Shown here piece after piece: positions 1 through 7,835 of a stretch of 34,242 nucleotides of DNA (position 1 is the first letter of the stretch; each line of letters opens with the position of its first letter). The notes under the pieces were generated by a model, which was not told the DNA's origin, searched no databases, and saw only the letters and a list, made by a program, of their open reading frames with translations. The DNA comes from Nostoc sp. T09 (GTDB lineage Bacteria; Cyanobacteriota; Cyanobacteriia; Cyanobacteriales; Nostocaceae), in NCBI RefSeq assembly GCF_002154695.1, contig NZ_MTAV01000051.1:1-34242 (forward strand). The letters run 5' to 3'. The position numbers were made by a program, and so were the translations under genes.

Positions 1-617
1 GGCATTCTAACTCGGTTAATGCGATCGCCATCAGCCCAGATGGTAAAACCGTTGCTAGTGGTAGTAATGACGAAACTATCAAATTGTGGAATTTGGCAAC
101 AGGAGCACAAACCCGCATCCTTAGAGAGCATTCTGTCTCTGCTTATAACTCGGTTTATTGCATCGCCATCAGCCCAGATGGCAAAACCCTTGCTAGTGGT
201 AGTTATGGCGGCACTATCAAACTGTGGAATTTGGTAAAAGGAGAATTGATCCGCACTCTCAAAGGGCATTCTAACTCGGTTAATGCGATCGCCATCAGCC
301 CAGATGGTAAAACCGTTGCTAGTGCTAGTGATGATCGGAGCATCAAACTATGGAATTTGGTAACAGGAGAATTAATCCGCACCCTCAACGGGCATTCTTA
401 CCCTGTTTCTTCCTTAGCCATAAGTCCAGATGGCAAAATCCTTGCCAGTGGTAGTAACGATCAAACTATCAAACTCTGGAATTTAGCAACAGGAGAGCAA
501 ATCCGCACCTTCAAAGGGCATTCTGACACGGTTGATTCCGTCACTATCAGCCCGGATGGCAAGATTCTTGTCAGTGGTAGTAATGATAAAACCATCAAGA
601 TTTGGCGGTTAAAGTAG
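1..617 (+). CDS. WD40 repeat protein, C-terminal fragment
   Basis: The reading frame is open from the window edge (first full codon at base 3) to a TAG stop at 615-617, so this is the 3' end of a longer gene. Five WD40 blades of about 42 residues are visible, each with an 'AISPDGK' strand, an 'LASGS' strand and a 'TIKLWNL' end. WD40 propellers are protein-binding scaffolds. In filamentous cyanobacteria such tails are often fused to Ser/Thr kinase, NACHT/AP-ATPase or other signalling domains, but the N-terminal part is outside the window and cannot be named. Bases 1-60 and 265-324 are identical, which shows recent homogenisation of the repeat units. Confidence is high for the fold, low for the full protein's role. 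Confidence 0.9.
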   Translation, partial: HSNSVNAIAISPDGKTVASGSNDETIKLWNLATGAQTRILREHSVSAYNSVYCIAISPDGKTLASGSYGGTIKLWNLVKGELIRTLKGHSNSVNAIAISPDGKTVASASDDRSIKLWNLVTGELIRTLNGHSYPVSSLAISPDGKILASGSNDQTIKLWNLATGEQIRTFKGHSDTVDSVTISPDGKILVSGSNDKTIKIWRLK

Positions 618-767
618 TGAGTGCTGAGTTCGCAGTTTTGAGTACTATTGCAGATTAATCAAAATTATCTGGATCTATACCGAGCGATCATCGCACAGGT
701 AACAAATACAATTTACCAACAACACAGGACCATGAATCCTGATTATTCTTTTATTGCTGGACTCTTT

Positions 768-832
768 GAGCGTTAGCGTTCGCGCAGCGTCTCGAAGAGA
801 AGCTTAACGAAGTTATCGCTTCCTCAAGCGTG
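768..832. repeat. Nostoc-type dispersed intergenic repeat (candidate)
   Basis: This GC-rich block in an otherwise AT-rich spacer (618-872) carries GCGTTAGCG and GCGCAGCGTCTCG followed by the small palindrome TCTCGAAGAGA. It resembles, from memory, the short dispersed repeats common between genes in Nostoc and Anabaena. No mobility function can be seen. The rest of the spacer shows nothing I can interpret. Confidence 0.45.
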
Positions 833-872
833 ACATAAATAAGATAAGCCTTATAGCGTTACAACATCCAGA

Positions 873-1652
873 GTGAAAACCGACAGTATATTTTATCGCC
901 TATTTCAAGAACTCCCCAGCATCTTCTTTGAACTAATTGGCAACCCTCCCGAAACTGCCAACATCTATCAATTTGCTTCGCTTGAAATCAAACAAACAGC
1001 TTTTAGAATTGATGGTGTATTTCTCCCCACCCCAGATAAAGAAATCCCGATTTATTTTGTAGAAGTCCAATTTCAACCAGATGCAGATATTTACTTACGC
1101 CTAATATCAGAAATTTCTTTATACTTACGCCAAAATAAACCTAAAAATCCTTGGCGAGGAGTAGTGCTCTATCCCAGCAGAGATATAGATATCGGGGATA
1201 AAGAACATTTCTTAGAATTATTCGATAGCCAGCGTATCAGTATAATTTACTTAGATGAATTAGGCGAAACTACATCCCTGCCGCTAGGTATTGCTACGAT
1301 AAAATTAGTAATTGAAGAGTCAGATACAGCAATTAACACCGCCAAAGAATTAATCAACCGCACCCAGCAAGCAGACAATTTACAACTCCCACAAAAACAA
1401 TTACTAGAATTGATTGAGACAATCCTAGTTTATAAATTTCCTAACATGAGTCGAGAGGAGATAGAAGCAATGTTTGGCTTAAGCGATTTAAAGCAAACGC
1501 GCGTTTACCAAGAAGGACGTTTAGAAGCAAAATTAGAAGCTATACCTAAGCTTTTAACACTGGGTTTAAGTGTGGAACAGATAGCACAGGCTTTAGACTT
1601 AGATGTTTCACAAGTCCAGCAAGTAGCACAGCAAACACCCCCAAATCAATAA
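873..1652 (+). CDS. Rpn-family (DUF2887-like) PD-(D/E)XK nuclease
   Basis: This 259-residue protein resembles the Rpn/YhgA-like 'recombination-promoting nuclease or putative transposase' family common in cyanobacteria. The N-terminal ~110 residues hold the expected nuclease core: Asp47 in 'RIDGVF' and Glu64-x-Gln66 in 'FVEVQF'. The C-terminal part is helical and ends in a helix-turn-helix-like stretch ('LSVEQIAQALDLDVSQVQQVA'). Members of the family cleave DNA and stimulate recombination; the role in this host is unknown. The start is GTG at 873, chosen because the conserved N-terminus 'TDSIFYRLF' follows directly; no strong ribosome site is seen. It is separated from the next gene by 68 bases containing a HIP1 palindrome. 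Confidence 0.8.
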   Translation: MKTDSIFYRLFQELPSIFFELIGNPPETANIYQFASLEIKQTAFRIDGVFLPTPDKEIPIYFVEVQFQPDADIYLRLISEISLYLRQNKPKNPWRGVVLYPSRDIDIGDKEHFLELFDSQRISIIYLDELGETTSLPLGIATIKLVIEESDTAINTAKELINRTQQADNLQLPQKQLLELIETILVYKFPNMSREEIEAMFGLSDLKQTRVYQEGRLEAKLEAIPKLLTLGLSVEQIAQALDLDVSQVQQVAQQTPPNQ

Positions 1653-1720
1653 ATTAATATTCACGCGATCGCTATCTAAACTAAAAATATCAGCAAAACC
1701 CCTTACTTGGAGGTGCAGCA

Positions 1721-2416
1721 GTGGTACAACAAGTCACACCAGAAACCACCATCAAAGTCATCTACCCAGAAAGCGACAGACAGCCAATGGCGGATAATAC
1801 AGAACAATTTACATGGATTGTCAAAATTAAAGAAAATTTAGAAATCTTATTTGCAGCGCAAGCTGATGTATTTATCGCCGGAGATTTATTTTGGTATCCA
1901 GTTCAAGGAAACCCTAATATTAAACAAGCACCCGATACGATGGTAGTCTTTGGTAGAGCAAAAGGAAAACGGGGTTCTTATTTGCAGTGGGATGAAGATA
2001 ATATTCCCCCACAGGTAGTATTTGAAATTCTATCGCCAGGTAACACCCTTAAAGAAATGACCAAAAAATTGCAGTTTTACCAGCGTTACGGTGTAGAAGA
2101 ATATTATATTTACGATCCGGCTAAAAACGATTTTAATGGTTTGCTGCGTTCTGGGGATAGTTTTGAAGTCATCGAAGAGATGAATGGCTGGGTAAGTCCG
2201 CGTTTGGGAATCCGTTTTCAACTAACAGCAGATACTCTGGAAATCTTTTCACCCACCGGACAAAAGTTTTTGACGCCTGTAGAAATTGACTCCTTACGGG
2301 AACAAGAACGCCAAGCCAAGGAAGCGGCTTTAGAAGAATTACAAAAAGAGCGCGATCGCTATCAAGAATTGTTAGCTAAACTCAAAGCACAGGGAATTGA
2401 CACAGATAATTTGTAA
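1721..2416 (+). CDS. Uma2 family (DUF820) restriction endonuclease-like protein
   Basis: The 231-residue product matches the Uma2/DUF820 family of PD-(D/E)XK-fold proteins that is greatly expanded in cyanobacteria. The core is visible as 'APDTMVVFG' (Asp72), 'PQVVFEILSPGN' (Glu102) and 'KLQFYQRYGVEEYYIYDP'. The last ~45 residues are a charged coiled coil ('REQERQAKEAALEELQKERD'), usual for the family. The start is GTG at 1721, preceded by a good ribosome site (TTGGAGGTG). It is predicted to be a cytosolic nuclease, but its biological role is not established and neighbouring genes give no clue beyond a general accessory character. Confidence 0.85.
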   Translation: MVQQVTPETTIKVIYPESDRQPMADNTEQFTWIVKIKENLEILFAAQADVFIAGDLFWYPVQGNPNIKQAPDTMVVFGRAKGKRGSYLQWDEDNIPPQVVFEILSPGNTLKEMTKKLQFYQRYGVEEYYIYDPAKNDFNGLLRSGDSFEVIEEMNGWVSPRLGIRFQLTADTLEIFSPTGQKFLTPVEIDSLREQERQAKEAALEELQKERDRYQELLAKLKAQGIDTDNL

Positions 2417-2480
2417 TTGCTGCTAGAGTTAAAGCTTTACAATCCAAAAATCAAAAATATCAATTACCGTTGTAAAACCA

Positions 2481-2756
2481 ATGAAGTGGAAACTTGACGA
2501 AGCACAACAAAAACTCCCAGAGGTAATAGATGCTATTGCCTTAGAACCTCAATTAATCTTCAGGCAGGACAAATTAGTTGCTGCAATTGTAGAACCGAAA
2601 CTTTTTCAAGAATTCCTTGCTTGGCATCAGCAACAAAAAGTCTCTTCTCTTGCAGATGCTTTTGCCGAATTACGTCAACTCTGCGCTGAAGATAATTACA
2701 TTTTAGAGACTCCTGCACGATCTAGCGATCGCCCTATTCCATTTGCTGAGGAATAG
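2481..2756 (+). CDS. Phd/YefM-like antitoxin
   Basis: This 91-residue protein begins 'MKWKLDEAQQKLPEVIDAI', the typical opening of Phd/YefM antitoxins in which the first strand and helix form the DNA-binding dimer. The stretch 'RQDKLVAAIVEPKLF' is the second conserved strand, and the C-terminal tail, expected to wrap the toxin, is less ordered. Its stop is one base ahead of the ATG of the PIN toxin gene at 2758, so the pair is very likely co-transcribed and translationally coupled. The pair is expected to repress its own promoter, upstream of 2481. Function is assigned by family and arrangement only. Confidence 0.8.
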   Translation: MKWKLDEAQQKLPEVIDAIALEPQLIFRQDKLVAAIVEPKLFQEFLAWHQQQKVSSLADAFAELRQLCAEDNYILETPARSSDRPIPFAEE

Positions 2757-2757
2757 T

Positions 2758-3153
2758 ATGAGCTTTCTCTGTGATACTAACATTATCAGTGAATTAGCTC
2801 GTCCAATACCCAATCCTGGAGTCATTGCTTGGAGTCAAAGCATCTCATCAATTTTTCTCAGCGCTATTACATTGGAAGAAATTTGCTATGGTTTATCAGC
2901 AAAACCCAACCCCAGGATTCAAACTTGGTTTAATAATTTTTTGGTAACTTACTGTCAGATAATTCCTGTCAGCCCAGAAATTGCTAAACGTGCGGGTGAA
3001 TTAAGAGGATCCCTACAAACTCAAGGAAAACCCCGCACTAAAGCGGACATAATAATTGCCGCAACCGCCGAAATCCACCAAATCGCACTAGTAACAAGAA
3101 ATACAAAGGACTTTGAGGGATGCGGTATTACCATACTTAATCCATTTACTTGA
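2758..3153 (+). CDS. PIN-domain toxin, VapC-like ribonuclease
   Basis: This 131-residue protein is a PIN domain with the four expected acidic positions: Asp6 in 'FLCDTNIISEL', Glu40/41 in 'ITLEEICYG', Asp97 in 'KADIIIAATA' and Asp118 in 'TRNTKDFEG'. VapC toxins are magnesium-dependent RNases that cut tRNA or rRNA and are held inactive by their antitoxin. I use ATG at 2758 rather than the in-frame TTG at 2743, because the ATG follows a GAGGAA ribosome site, gives the conserved N-terminus and avoids reading through the antitoxin's end. With 2481-2756 it forms a complete type II toxin-antitoxin module. Confidence 0.87.
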   Translation: MSFLCDTNIISELARPIPNPGVIAWSQSISSIFLSAITLEEICYGLSAKPNPRIQTWFNNFLVTYCQIIPVSPEIAKRAGELRGSLQTQGKPRTKADIIIAATAEIHQIALVTRNTKDFEGCGITILNPFT

Positions 3154-3212
3154 ATTCTTTGCACCTACTCTGCTGGTTCAGGCGCAGTATAGATGAAACC
3201 AAAATTGACGCA

Positions 3213-4157
3213 TTAACTAGTAACAGCGATCGTAATTTTCCCAACTGCACGTTCTGTTTCACTCTCAGTATGAGCAGCCGCTAGTTCTTGTAGGGGATAG
3301 GTGCGATGAATAACAACACGAATTTTACCCGCTTCAATCAACTCTTTTAAATAAAGCAAGTCCTGAGTATTGGGTTTTTCTAAGATAAATTTAACTTTTT
3401 GACCAGGTAGGAAGGTTGTTAAAACACTTTGCACGACACTTTCAGGGCTGGGCAGGGTTGTGATATATATGCCATTGGGTTTGAGGACTCGTTTGCAATC
3501 AGAAGGCGATCGCTTACCAACGGCATCGAAAATAATGTCATACTGCCATGTTTCTTGGGTAAAGTCTTGTTGCTTATAGTCAATTACCCTATCTGCTCCC
3601 AAAGATTTTACTAAATCTACGTTTTTGGTACTGCAAACTCCCGTTACCTCTGTCCCTAAAGCCTTGGCAATTTGCACTGCAAAAATCCCTACACCGCCAG
3701 CAGCGCCATTAATCAAAACACTTTGTCCTGACTGGATATTACCTTGGTCGCGTAAGGCTTGCAAAGCTGTGAGCGCAGCTAAAGGGACTGCGGCTGCTTC
3801 TTCATAGCTCAAGTTCGTAGGTTTAGGAGCCGCTAAATTTTCAGGAATAGCAGCAAATTCTGCATAAGCGCCTCCAGGTAAAGCAGTACTACCGTAGATT
3901 GCGTCGCCTAGCTGGAAACGTTTGACTTGAGAACCAACCTGGACAACTTCCCCCGCCAAATCAAATCCCAAAATCAACGGGAAGTTGTAACCTGTGAGCA
4001 ATTGCAACATTCCCTGGCGAATTTTCCAATCAACGGGATTTACACTACTGGCGTGAATCTTCACAAGTATTTGGTCAGGTTTAATTGTCGGTTGCTCCAC
4101 ATCCTCATACTGCAACACCTCAGCAGGCCCATATCGGCGGATAACAACAGCTTTCAT
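3213..4157 (-). CDS. Zinc-independent MDR alcohol dehydrogenase / quinone reductase-like NADP oxidoreductase
   Basis: This 314-residue medium-chain dehydrogenase/reductase lacks structural zinc cysteines. The N-terminal GroES-like part is recognisable ('VKIHASSVNPVDWKIRQG', 'LGFDLAGEVVQVG'). The Rossmann part carries the NAD(P) motif 'INGAAGGVGIFAVQIAKALG'. The family reduces quinones, enones or related substrates with NADPH in the cytosol; the actual substrate cannot be read. Its start has a strong ribosome site (AGGAATTAAG before ATG). It is transcribed away from nifB and has no evident link to nitrogen fixation. Confidence 0.87.
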   Translation of the reverse strand: MKAVVIRRYGPAEVLQYEDVEQPTIKPDQILVKIHASSVNPVDWKIRQGMLQLLTGYNFPLILGFDLAGEVVQVGSQVKRFQLGDAIYGSTALPGGAYAEFAAIPENLAAPKPTNLSYEEAAAVPLAALTALQALRDQGNIQSGQSVLINGAAGGVGIFAVQIAKALGTEVTGVCSTKNVDLVKSLGADRVIDYKQQDFTQETWQYDIIFDAVGKRSPSDCKRVLKPNGIYITTLPSPESVVQSVLTTFLPGQKVKFILEKPNTQDLLYLKELIEAGKIRVVIHRTYPLQELAAAHTESETERAVGKITIAVTS

Positions 4158-4721
4158 CTTAATTCCTCCTGCTACCCTGTTTTTCTCTATGAATACAGTT
4201 TACTGGGGGCTGGGAATTGAAGATTAGGGATGAGGAAGATAAGCTCATATCTTCTACTTCTCCGTACAATCCTTATTTGAGGGAGATAATTTCTAATAAA
4301 GTTACATTATTTTTCTCGATTATTATCGCTAAATCAATGACTTTGGATTTTTTACTTAGTCCTTAAATAACATCAATTTTTTTGTGAAAGTTGTTAGCAA
4401 CAGAAAAATACTTGCTTGTCTTCCTCCTTCTGAAAGAAAGAAAAATTAAGGTAAAAAATTAAGTTTTTTGAAAATGATATGCATTAGTCAGCTTGTTCTC
4501 ACACAGCTACAAGGTTTATATAGCAAGGTTTGTAAGCGCTCTTGACTATCATTTTTAATGAAAAATTAAAAAAATATAAATTACATTTTTACCCAAAAAA
4601 AAATGATATGTTGGATACAGAATTGAATTTCGCACGTATCTGGAGTAGAACAACGTAGCCTACTCCAGTTTTTCCCCCTCAATCCCTTATCACTACTAGC
4701 TTTGGGAGAGTTTCGGGGGAA

Positions 4722-4741
4722 GTTTGAGTACAAGCTCAAAC
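4722..4741. promoter_or_regulatory. Inverted repeat GTTTGAG-N6-CTCAAAC upstream of nifB
   Basis: A perfect 7-base inverted repeat flanks TACAAG. The 13-base word TTTGAGTACAAGC inside it (4723-4735) recurs exactly at 4921-4933, and a variant TGAGTACAAAC lies at 4796-4806. The symmetry and repetition suggest a protein-binding site rather than a transcript hairpin; the protein is unknown. Confidence 0.45.
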
Positions 4742-4810
4742 ATCTAAAAAGAATATAAAATACAGTCCAAATTCTTGCAGGGACTAGGTTTTAGCTGAGT
4801 ACAAACAAAT

Positions 4811-4876
4811 CCTGTACCCCACTTCAAAAATACTTGTACCCCAATCGAAAAAGACTAGAACCCCTACCCGAAAAAA
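4811..4876. repeat. Three imperfect 22-bp tandem repeats upstream of nifB
   Basis: Units begin at 4811 (CCTGTACCCC), 4833 (CTTGTACCCC) and 4855 (CTAGAACCCC), each followed by an A-rich half. The 22-base period is close to two DNA turns, so a protein could meet all three on one helix face. The reverse of the first half, GGGGTACAAG, shares GTACAAG with the words at 4728 and 4926. Confidence 0.55.
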
Positions 4877-5335
4877 ACTTTTTTAATTCTTGTAATCCCT
4901 AATTTATCAAGGTTTCAATATTTGAGTACAAGCATAATAAATCCAATAAATTCTATGCCATATATACATACCACCGACCTGAGAATCGGCTGATATAAAT
5001 CATATATCGCCAATCACTTAACGCTTATACACAAAATAAAAGCGAAAAGTGAGTGGAGGGATGAGATAGCACCATGCCTCTGTGAATAGAAGTCGCGGCG
5101 TTACGCACGAATTCTACCCACGACCCTAACGTTGACACACACCAGCCGAAAATCAAGGATTGTAAGCCTGCCCTACTCTCAAATTGGATGTTTTAATCAG
5201 CATCTGCGCTACCGCAAAAGAGTAAGTTCCTGCGAGCAACATGAGTAGAAGCTGCGACTTCGATTCCTAGGCATCAAGAGTAGCAACGGCATCTCTCACA
5301 GTGGCAAGCCAGTCCACCGACCCTTGCGAAATTCA

Positions 5336-6784
5336 ATGACACCACCGTCTACAGGACTCCTCACCTCCTCCGATCGGGAACCGACCACTACCCAAGCCAA
5401 ATCAGGTGGTTGCGGATGCGACAGCAAAAGCAACGCCACCGTCGAAATGGATGAAAAACTCAAGGCACGCATTGCCCAGCATCCCTGCTATAGCGAAGAC
5501 GCACACCACCACTACGCCAGAATGCACGTTGCAGTCGCCCCAGCTTGCAACATTCAATGCAACTACTGCAACCGCAAATTTGACTGCGCTAATGAAAGTC
5601 GTCCTGGTGTAGTTAGCGAGTTGCTAACTCCAGAAGAAGCAGCCCATAAAGTATTGGTGATTGCAGGTAAGATTCCCCAAATGACAGTCTTGGGAATTGC
5701 TGGTCCTGGCGATCCATTGGCGAATCCAGAAAAGACATTCCGCACCTTTGAGTTGATTGCAGACAAAGCCCCAGATATCAAACTTTGCCTCTCAACCAAT
5801 GGTTTGATGCTGACCGAATATGTCGATCGCATTAAACAACTCAATATAGATCACGTTACTATTACCCTTAACACAATCGACCCAGAAATCGGCGCACAGA
5901 TTTATTCTTGGGTTCACTATAAGCGTAAGCGTTATAGAGGTGTTGAGGGTGCTAAGATTCTGCTAGAAAAGCAGATGGAAGGATTGCAAGCCCTCAGAGA
6001 AGCCGACATCTTGTGCAAAGTCAACTCGGTAATGATTCCGGGAATCAACGACCAGCACTTGGTAGAAGTAAATAAATTCATTCGTGAAAACGGCGCATTC
6101 TTGCACAACATCATGCCGTTGATTTCTGCACCAGAACACGGCACACAGTTCGGTTTAACCGGTCAGCGCGGCCCTACAACCAAAGAACTCAAAGAAGTTC
6201 AAGACAAGTGTGCAGGCAACATGAAAATGATGCGTCACTGCCGTCAATGCCGCGCCGATGCTGTAGGATTATTAGGAGAAGACCGCAGCCAGGAATTTAC
6301 CAAAGATAAATTCTTAGAAATGGCTCCCGAATATAACCTCGAACAACGTCAAGAAGTTCACGAAGGTATTGAGAAGTTTAAACAAGAAATTAAAGCAGCC
6401 AAAGAAAAGGCACTAACTGGCAAGAAATTTGCTAGCAATCCCAAGGTTCTCGTTGCCGTAGCAACCAAAGGTAGTGGATTAGTTAACCAACACTTCGGTC
6501 ATGCAAAGGAATTCCAGATTTACGAAGTGGATGGTAGTGAAGTTCGCTTTATCAGTCATCGCAAAATAGACCATTACTGCCAAGGTGGATTTGGAGAAGA
6601 AGCCACTTTAGACAACATAATCAAAGCGATCGCAGATTGCAAAGCGGTTTTAGTCTCCAAAATTGGGAACTGTCCCAAAGAAGAATTGCACAAAGCTGGC
6701 ATACAGACTGTTGAAGCTTACGACGTAATTGAAAAGGTTGCTTTGGAATTTTACGAGCAATATGTCGAAGGGCTAGGCAAATAG
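5336..6784 (+). CDS. nifB: Nitrogenase FeMo-cofactor biosynthesis protein NifB
   Basis: NifB is the radical SAM enzyme that builds NifB-co, the 8Fe-9S-C core of the FeMo cofactor, from two [4Fe-4S] clusters. The radical SAM motif is Cys71-x3-Cys75-x2-Cys78 ('CNIQCNYC'), followed by the family sequence '[14 protein letters not shown]'. The N-terminal 'GGCGC' stretch is typical of cyanobacterial NifB. From about residue 370 there is a NifX/NafY-like domain ('[21 protein letters not shown]') that holds cofactor intermediates. I start at ATG 5336 (482 residues), which gives the usual 'MTPP' N-terminus, rather than the TTG four codons upstream. No clear ribosome site precedes it. It heads the operon whose next gene, fdxN, is interrupted. 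Confidence 0.97.
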   Translation: MTPPSTGLLTSSDREPTTTQAKSGGCGCDSKSNATVEMDEKLKARIAQHPCYSEDAHHHYARMHVAVAPACNIQCNYCNRKFDCANESRPGVVSELLTPEEAAHKVLVIAGKIPQMTVLGIAGPGDPLANPEKTFRTFELIADKAPDIKLCLSTNGLMLTEYVDRIKQLNIDHVTITLNTIDPEIGAQIYSWVHYKRKRYRGVEGAKILLEKQMEGLQALREADILCKVNSVMIPGINDQHLVEVNKFIRENGAFLHNIMPLISAPEHGTQFGLTGQRGPTTKELKEVQDKCAGNMKMMRHCRQCRADAVGLLGEDRSQEFTKDKFLEMAPEYNLEQRQEVHEGIEKFKQEIKAAKEKALTGKKFASNPKVLVAVATKGSGLVNQHFGHAKEFQIYEVDGSEVRFISHRKIDHYCQGGFGEEATLDNIIKAIADCKAVLVSKIGNCPKEELHKAGIQTVEAYDVIEKVALEFYEQYVEGLGK

Positions 6785-6789
6785 GCTAT

Positions 6790-6893
6790 GGGGCATAGGG
6801 CATGGGGCATGGGGCATAGCGCAGGATCTAAGATTCCCGATGCCCATCGAACAAGCCCAATCCTCAATGCCCAATCCCCAATGCCCAATCCCC
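6790..6893. repeat. Heptanucleotide tandem repeats between nifB and fdxN
   Basis: Four heptamers of GGGGCAT type fill 6790-6817. Five alternating AATGCCC/AATCCCC-type heptamers fill 6859-6893. These are the short tandemly repeated sequences typical of heterocystous cyanobacteria. GGGCAT on one side can pair with ATGCCC on the other, so the nifB-fdxN transcript could fold into a hairpin just before the fdxN ribosome site (TAAGGAG). Confidence 0.75.
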
Positions 6894-6909
6894 TATAAGG
6901 AGAATAGTC

Positions 6910-7227
6910 ATGGCTTACAAAATTACTGGCCAATGTATTTCCTGCGATTTGTGTCTATCTGTATGTCCCACTGGTGCAATCAAAATAATTGATGGTAATC
7001 GCTGGATTGACCCCGAACTTTGCACAAACTGCGTCGGTAGTATTCATACAGTAGCTCAATGTAAAGCTGGTTGTCCCACCTGCGATGGTTGCGTTAAACA
7101 ACCTAGCGATTATTGGGAAGATTGGTTTGCAAACTACAACCGCGTTTTAGCGAAATTAACTAATAAACAAGATTACTGGGATCGTTGGTTTAACTGTTAT
7201 TCTCAGAAGCTTATACTATCAAATTAA
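6910..7227 (+). pseudogene. fdxN: fdxN 5' part, interrupted by the fdxN element
   Basis: This encodes a bacterial-type 2[4Fe-4S] ferredoxin of the nif operon. The first cluster ligands are Cys9, Cys12, Cys15 and Cys19 ('CISCDLCLSVCP'), and the second group uses Cys38, Cys41, Cys51 and neighbours. The start has a good ribosome site (AAGGAG). The family sequence continues through 'DYWDRWFNCYS' and then ends with 'QKLILSN' and a stop. Codons 97-98 (Tyr-Ser) contain TATTC, the core known for XisF excision. I read everything after 7202 as element DNA, so the true 3' end of fdxN lies beyond the window and would be rejoined in heterocysts. The gene is split rather than dead; 'pseudogene' is used here for its unexcised state. 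Confidence 0.9.
7198..7202. other. Attachment core TATTC, nifB-side end of the fdxN element
   Basis: TATTC sits exactly where the fdxN coding similarity stops. The same five bases are the published crossover repeat of the 55-59 kb fdxN element of Anabaena PCC 7120. The partner copy is expected next to the fdxN 3' half and nifS, outside the window. Confidence 0.8.
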
Positions 7228-7440
7228 AAATATGTGTTGAAGACAGCCCGTCGCAAACGAAATGGCTACTCAACAATAAATGAAATGAATTTAACGCCAA
7301 AATGACGGCTTGAATACTCATGCCGCCCATAAATTCTTGTATAACTAAACTGGTTAGCTGACACTCGCGGTACAAAAATATCTTGCTACATGACAACTGA
7401 AAGTGCAAATATAAGAACTAGAAATTTCAAAGAGGTAATT

Positions 7441-7725
7441 ATGGTTCCGCTGGAATGGGTTGTCATGCTGGCGTGGAACAAAGAGTGTGGCGAAACTCTA
7501 AAATTATTGCGTGGTAAAAGGTCTAGACGCGAAATTGCAGATGCTGTTTCTCAGCAAGGTGTTGAATGCTCACAAGAGTACATCAGAAAGCTGGAAAACG
7601 GTGAAGCCGCCTCTGTTTCCACGAAAATTATCACTACAATTGCTAAAACCCTTGATGTTGAATTGATTGAGATAATTTATGACTTGCGTGTTGAAGTCAC
7701 AACAATAATTTGTACTAAGAGTTGA
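7441..7725 (+). CDS. XRE-family helix-turn-helix regulator
   Basis: This 94-residue protein has a Cro/CI-type HTH: 'GETLKLLRGKRSRREIADAV' opens the domain and 'CSQEYIRKLENGEAASVS' is the recognition helix region with the typical 'YIRKLENG'. Such proteins bind DNA as dimers and often control genes of mobile elements. I choose ATG 7441 because AGAGG lies five bases upstream; an ATG at 7390 in the same frame lacks such a site. It is the first gene inside the element and the only evident specific regulator here, so it could control element genes, but no target site is recognised. Confidence 0.8.
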   Translation: MVPLEWVVMLAWNKECGETLKLLRGKRSRREIADAVSQQGVECSQEYIRKLENGEAASVSTKIITTIAKTLDVELIEIIYDLRVEVTTIICTKS

Positions 7726-7766
7726 TTTTTGTACTCTGAGTTGTTATTTTAGATAATGTCAAAGTG

Positions 7767-7811
7767 AAAGGCGATCGCTCAGAGCCTGGAAAACTTGTGC
7801 GATCGCTTTTT
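7767..7811 (+). terminator. Possible terminator made from two HIP1 palindromes
   Basis: AAAG-GCGATCGC and GCGATCGC-TTTT can form a ~12-bp stem with a 20-base loop followed by a T run, between the XRE gene and the next gene. HIP1 copies are frequent in these genomes, so the pairing may be chance. Confidence 0.35.
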
Positions 7812-7835
7812 AGTCCTTTAACAGGAAATACCATT

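Larger units (their letters stand above)
4158..5335. promoter_or_regulatory. Long nifB upstream region (1.18 kb, no gene)
   Basis: No convincing coding sequence is found here. The first ~880 bases are AT-rich; 5040-5335 is more GC-rich and may be transcribed as a leader. Repeated short words (GTACAAG in both orientations, and a 22-base triplet repeat) cluster at 4722-4933 and are listed separately. In heterocystous cyanobacteria the main heterocyst nif promoter lies upstream of nifB and is known to depend on the activator CnfR/PatB. That this stretch holds that promoter follows from position, not from a recognised binding motif. Confidence 0.6.

Noticed and set aside
4811-4876. Three regularly spaced repeats as a CRISPR remnant
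   Set aside because: The units are contiguous, with no spacers, and degenerate; a regulatory array fits better. No cas genes occur in the window.
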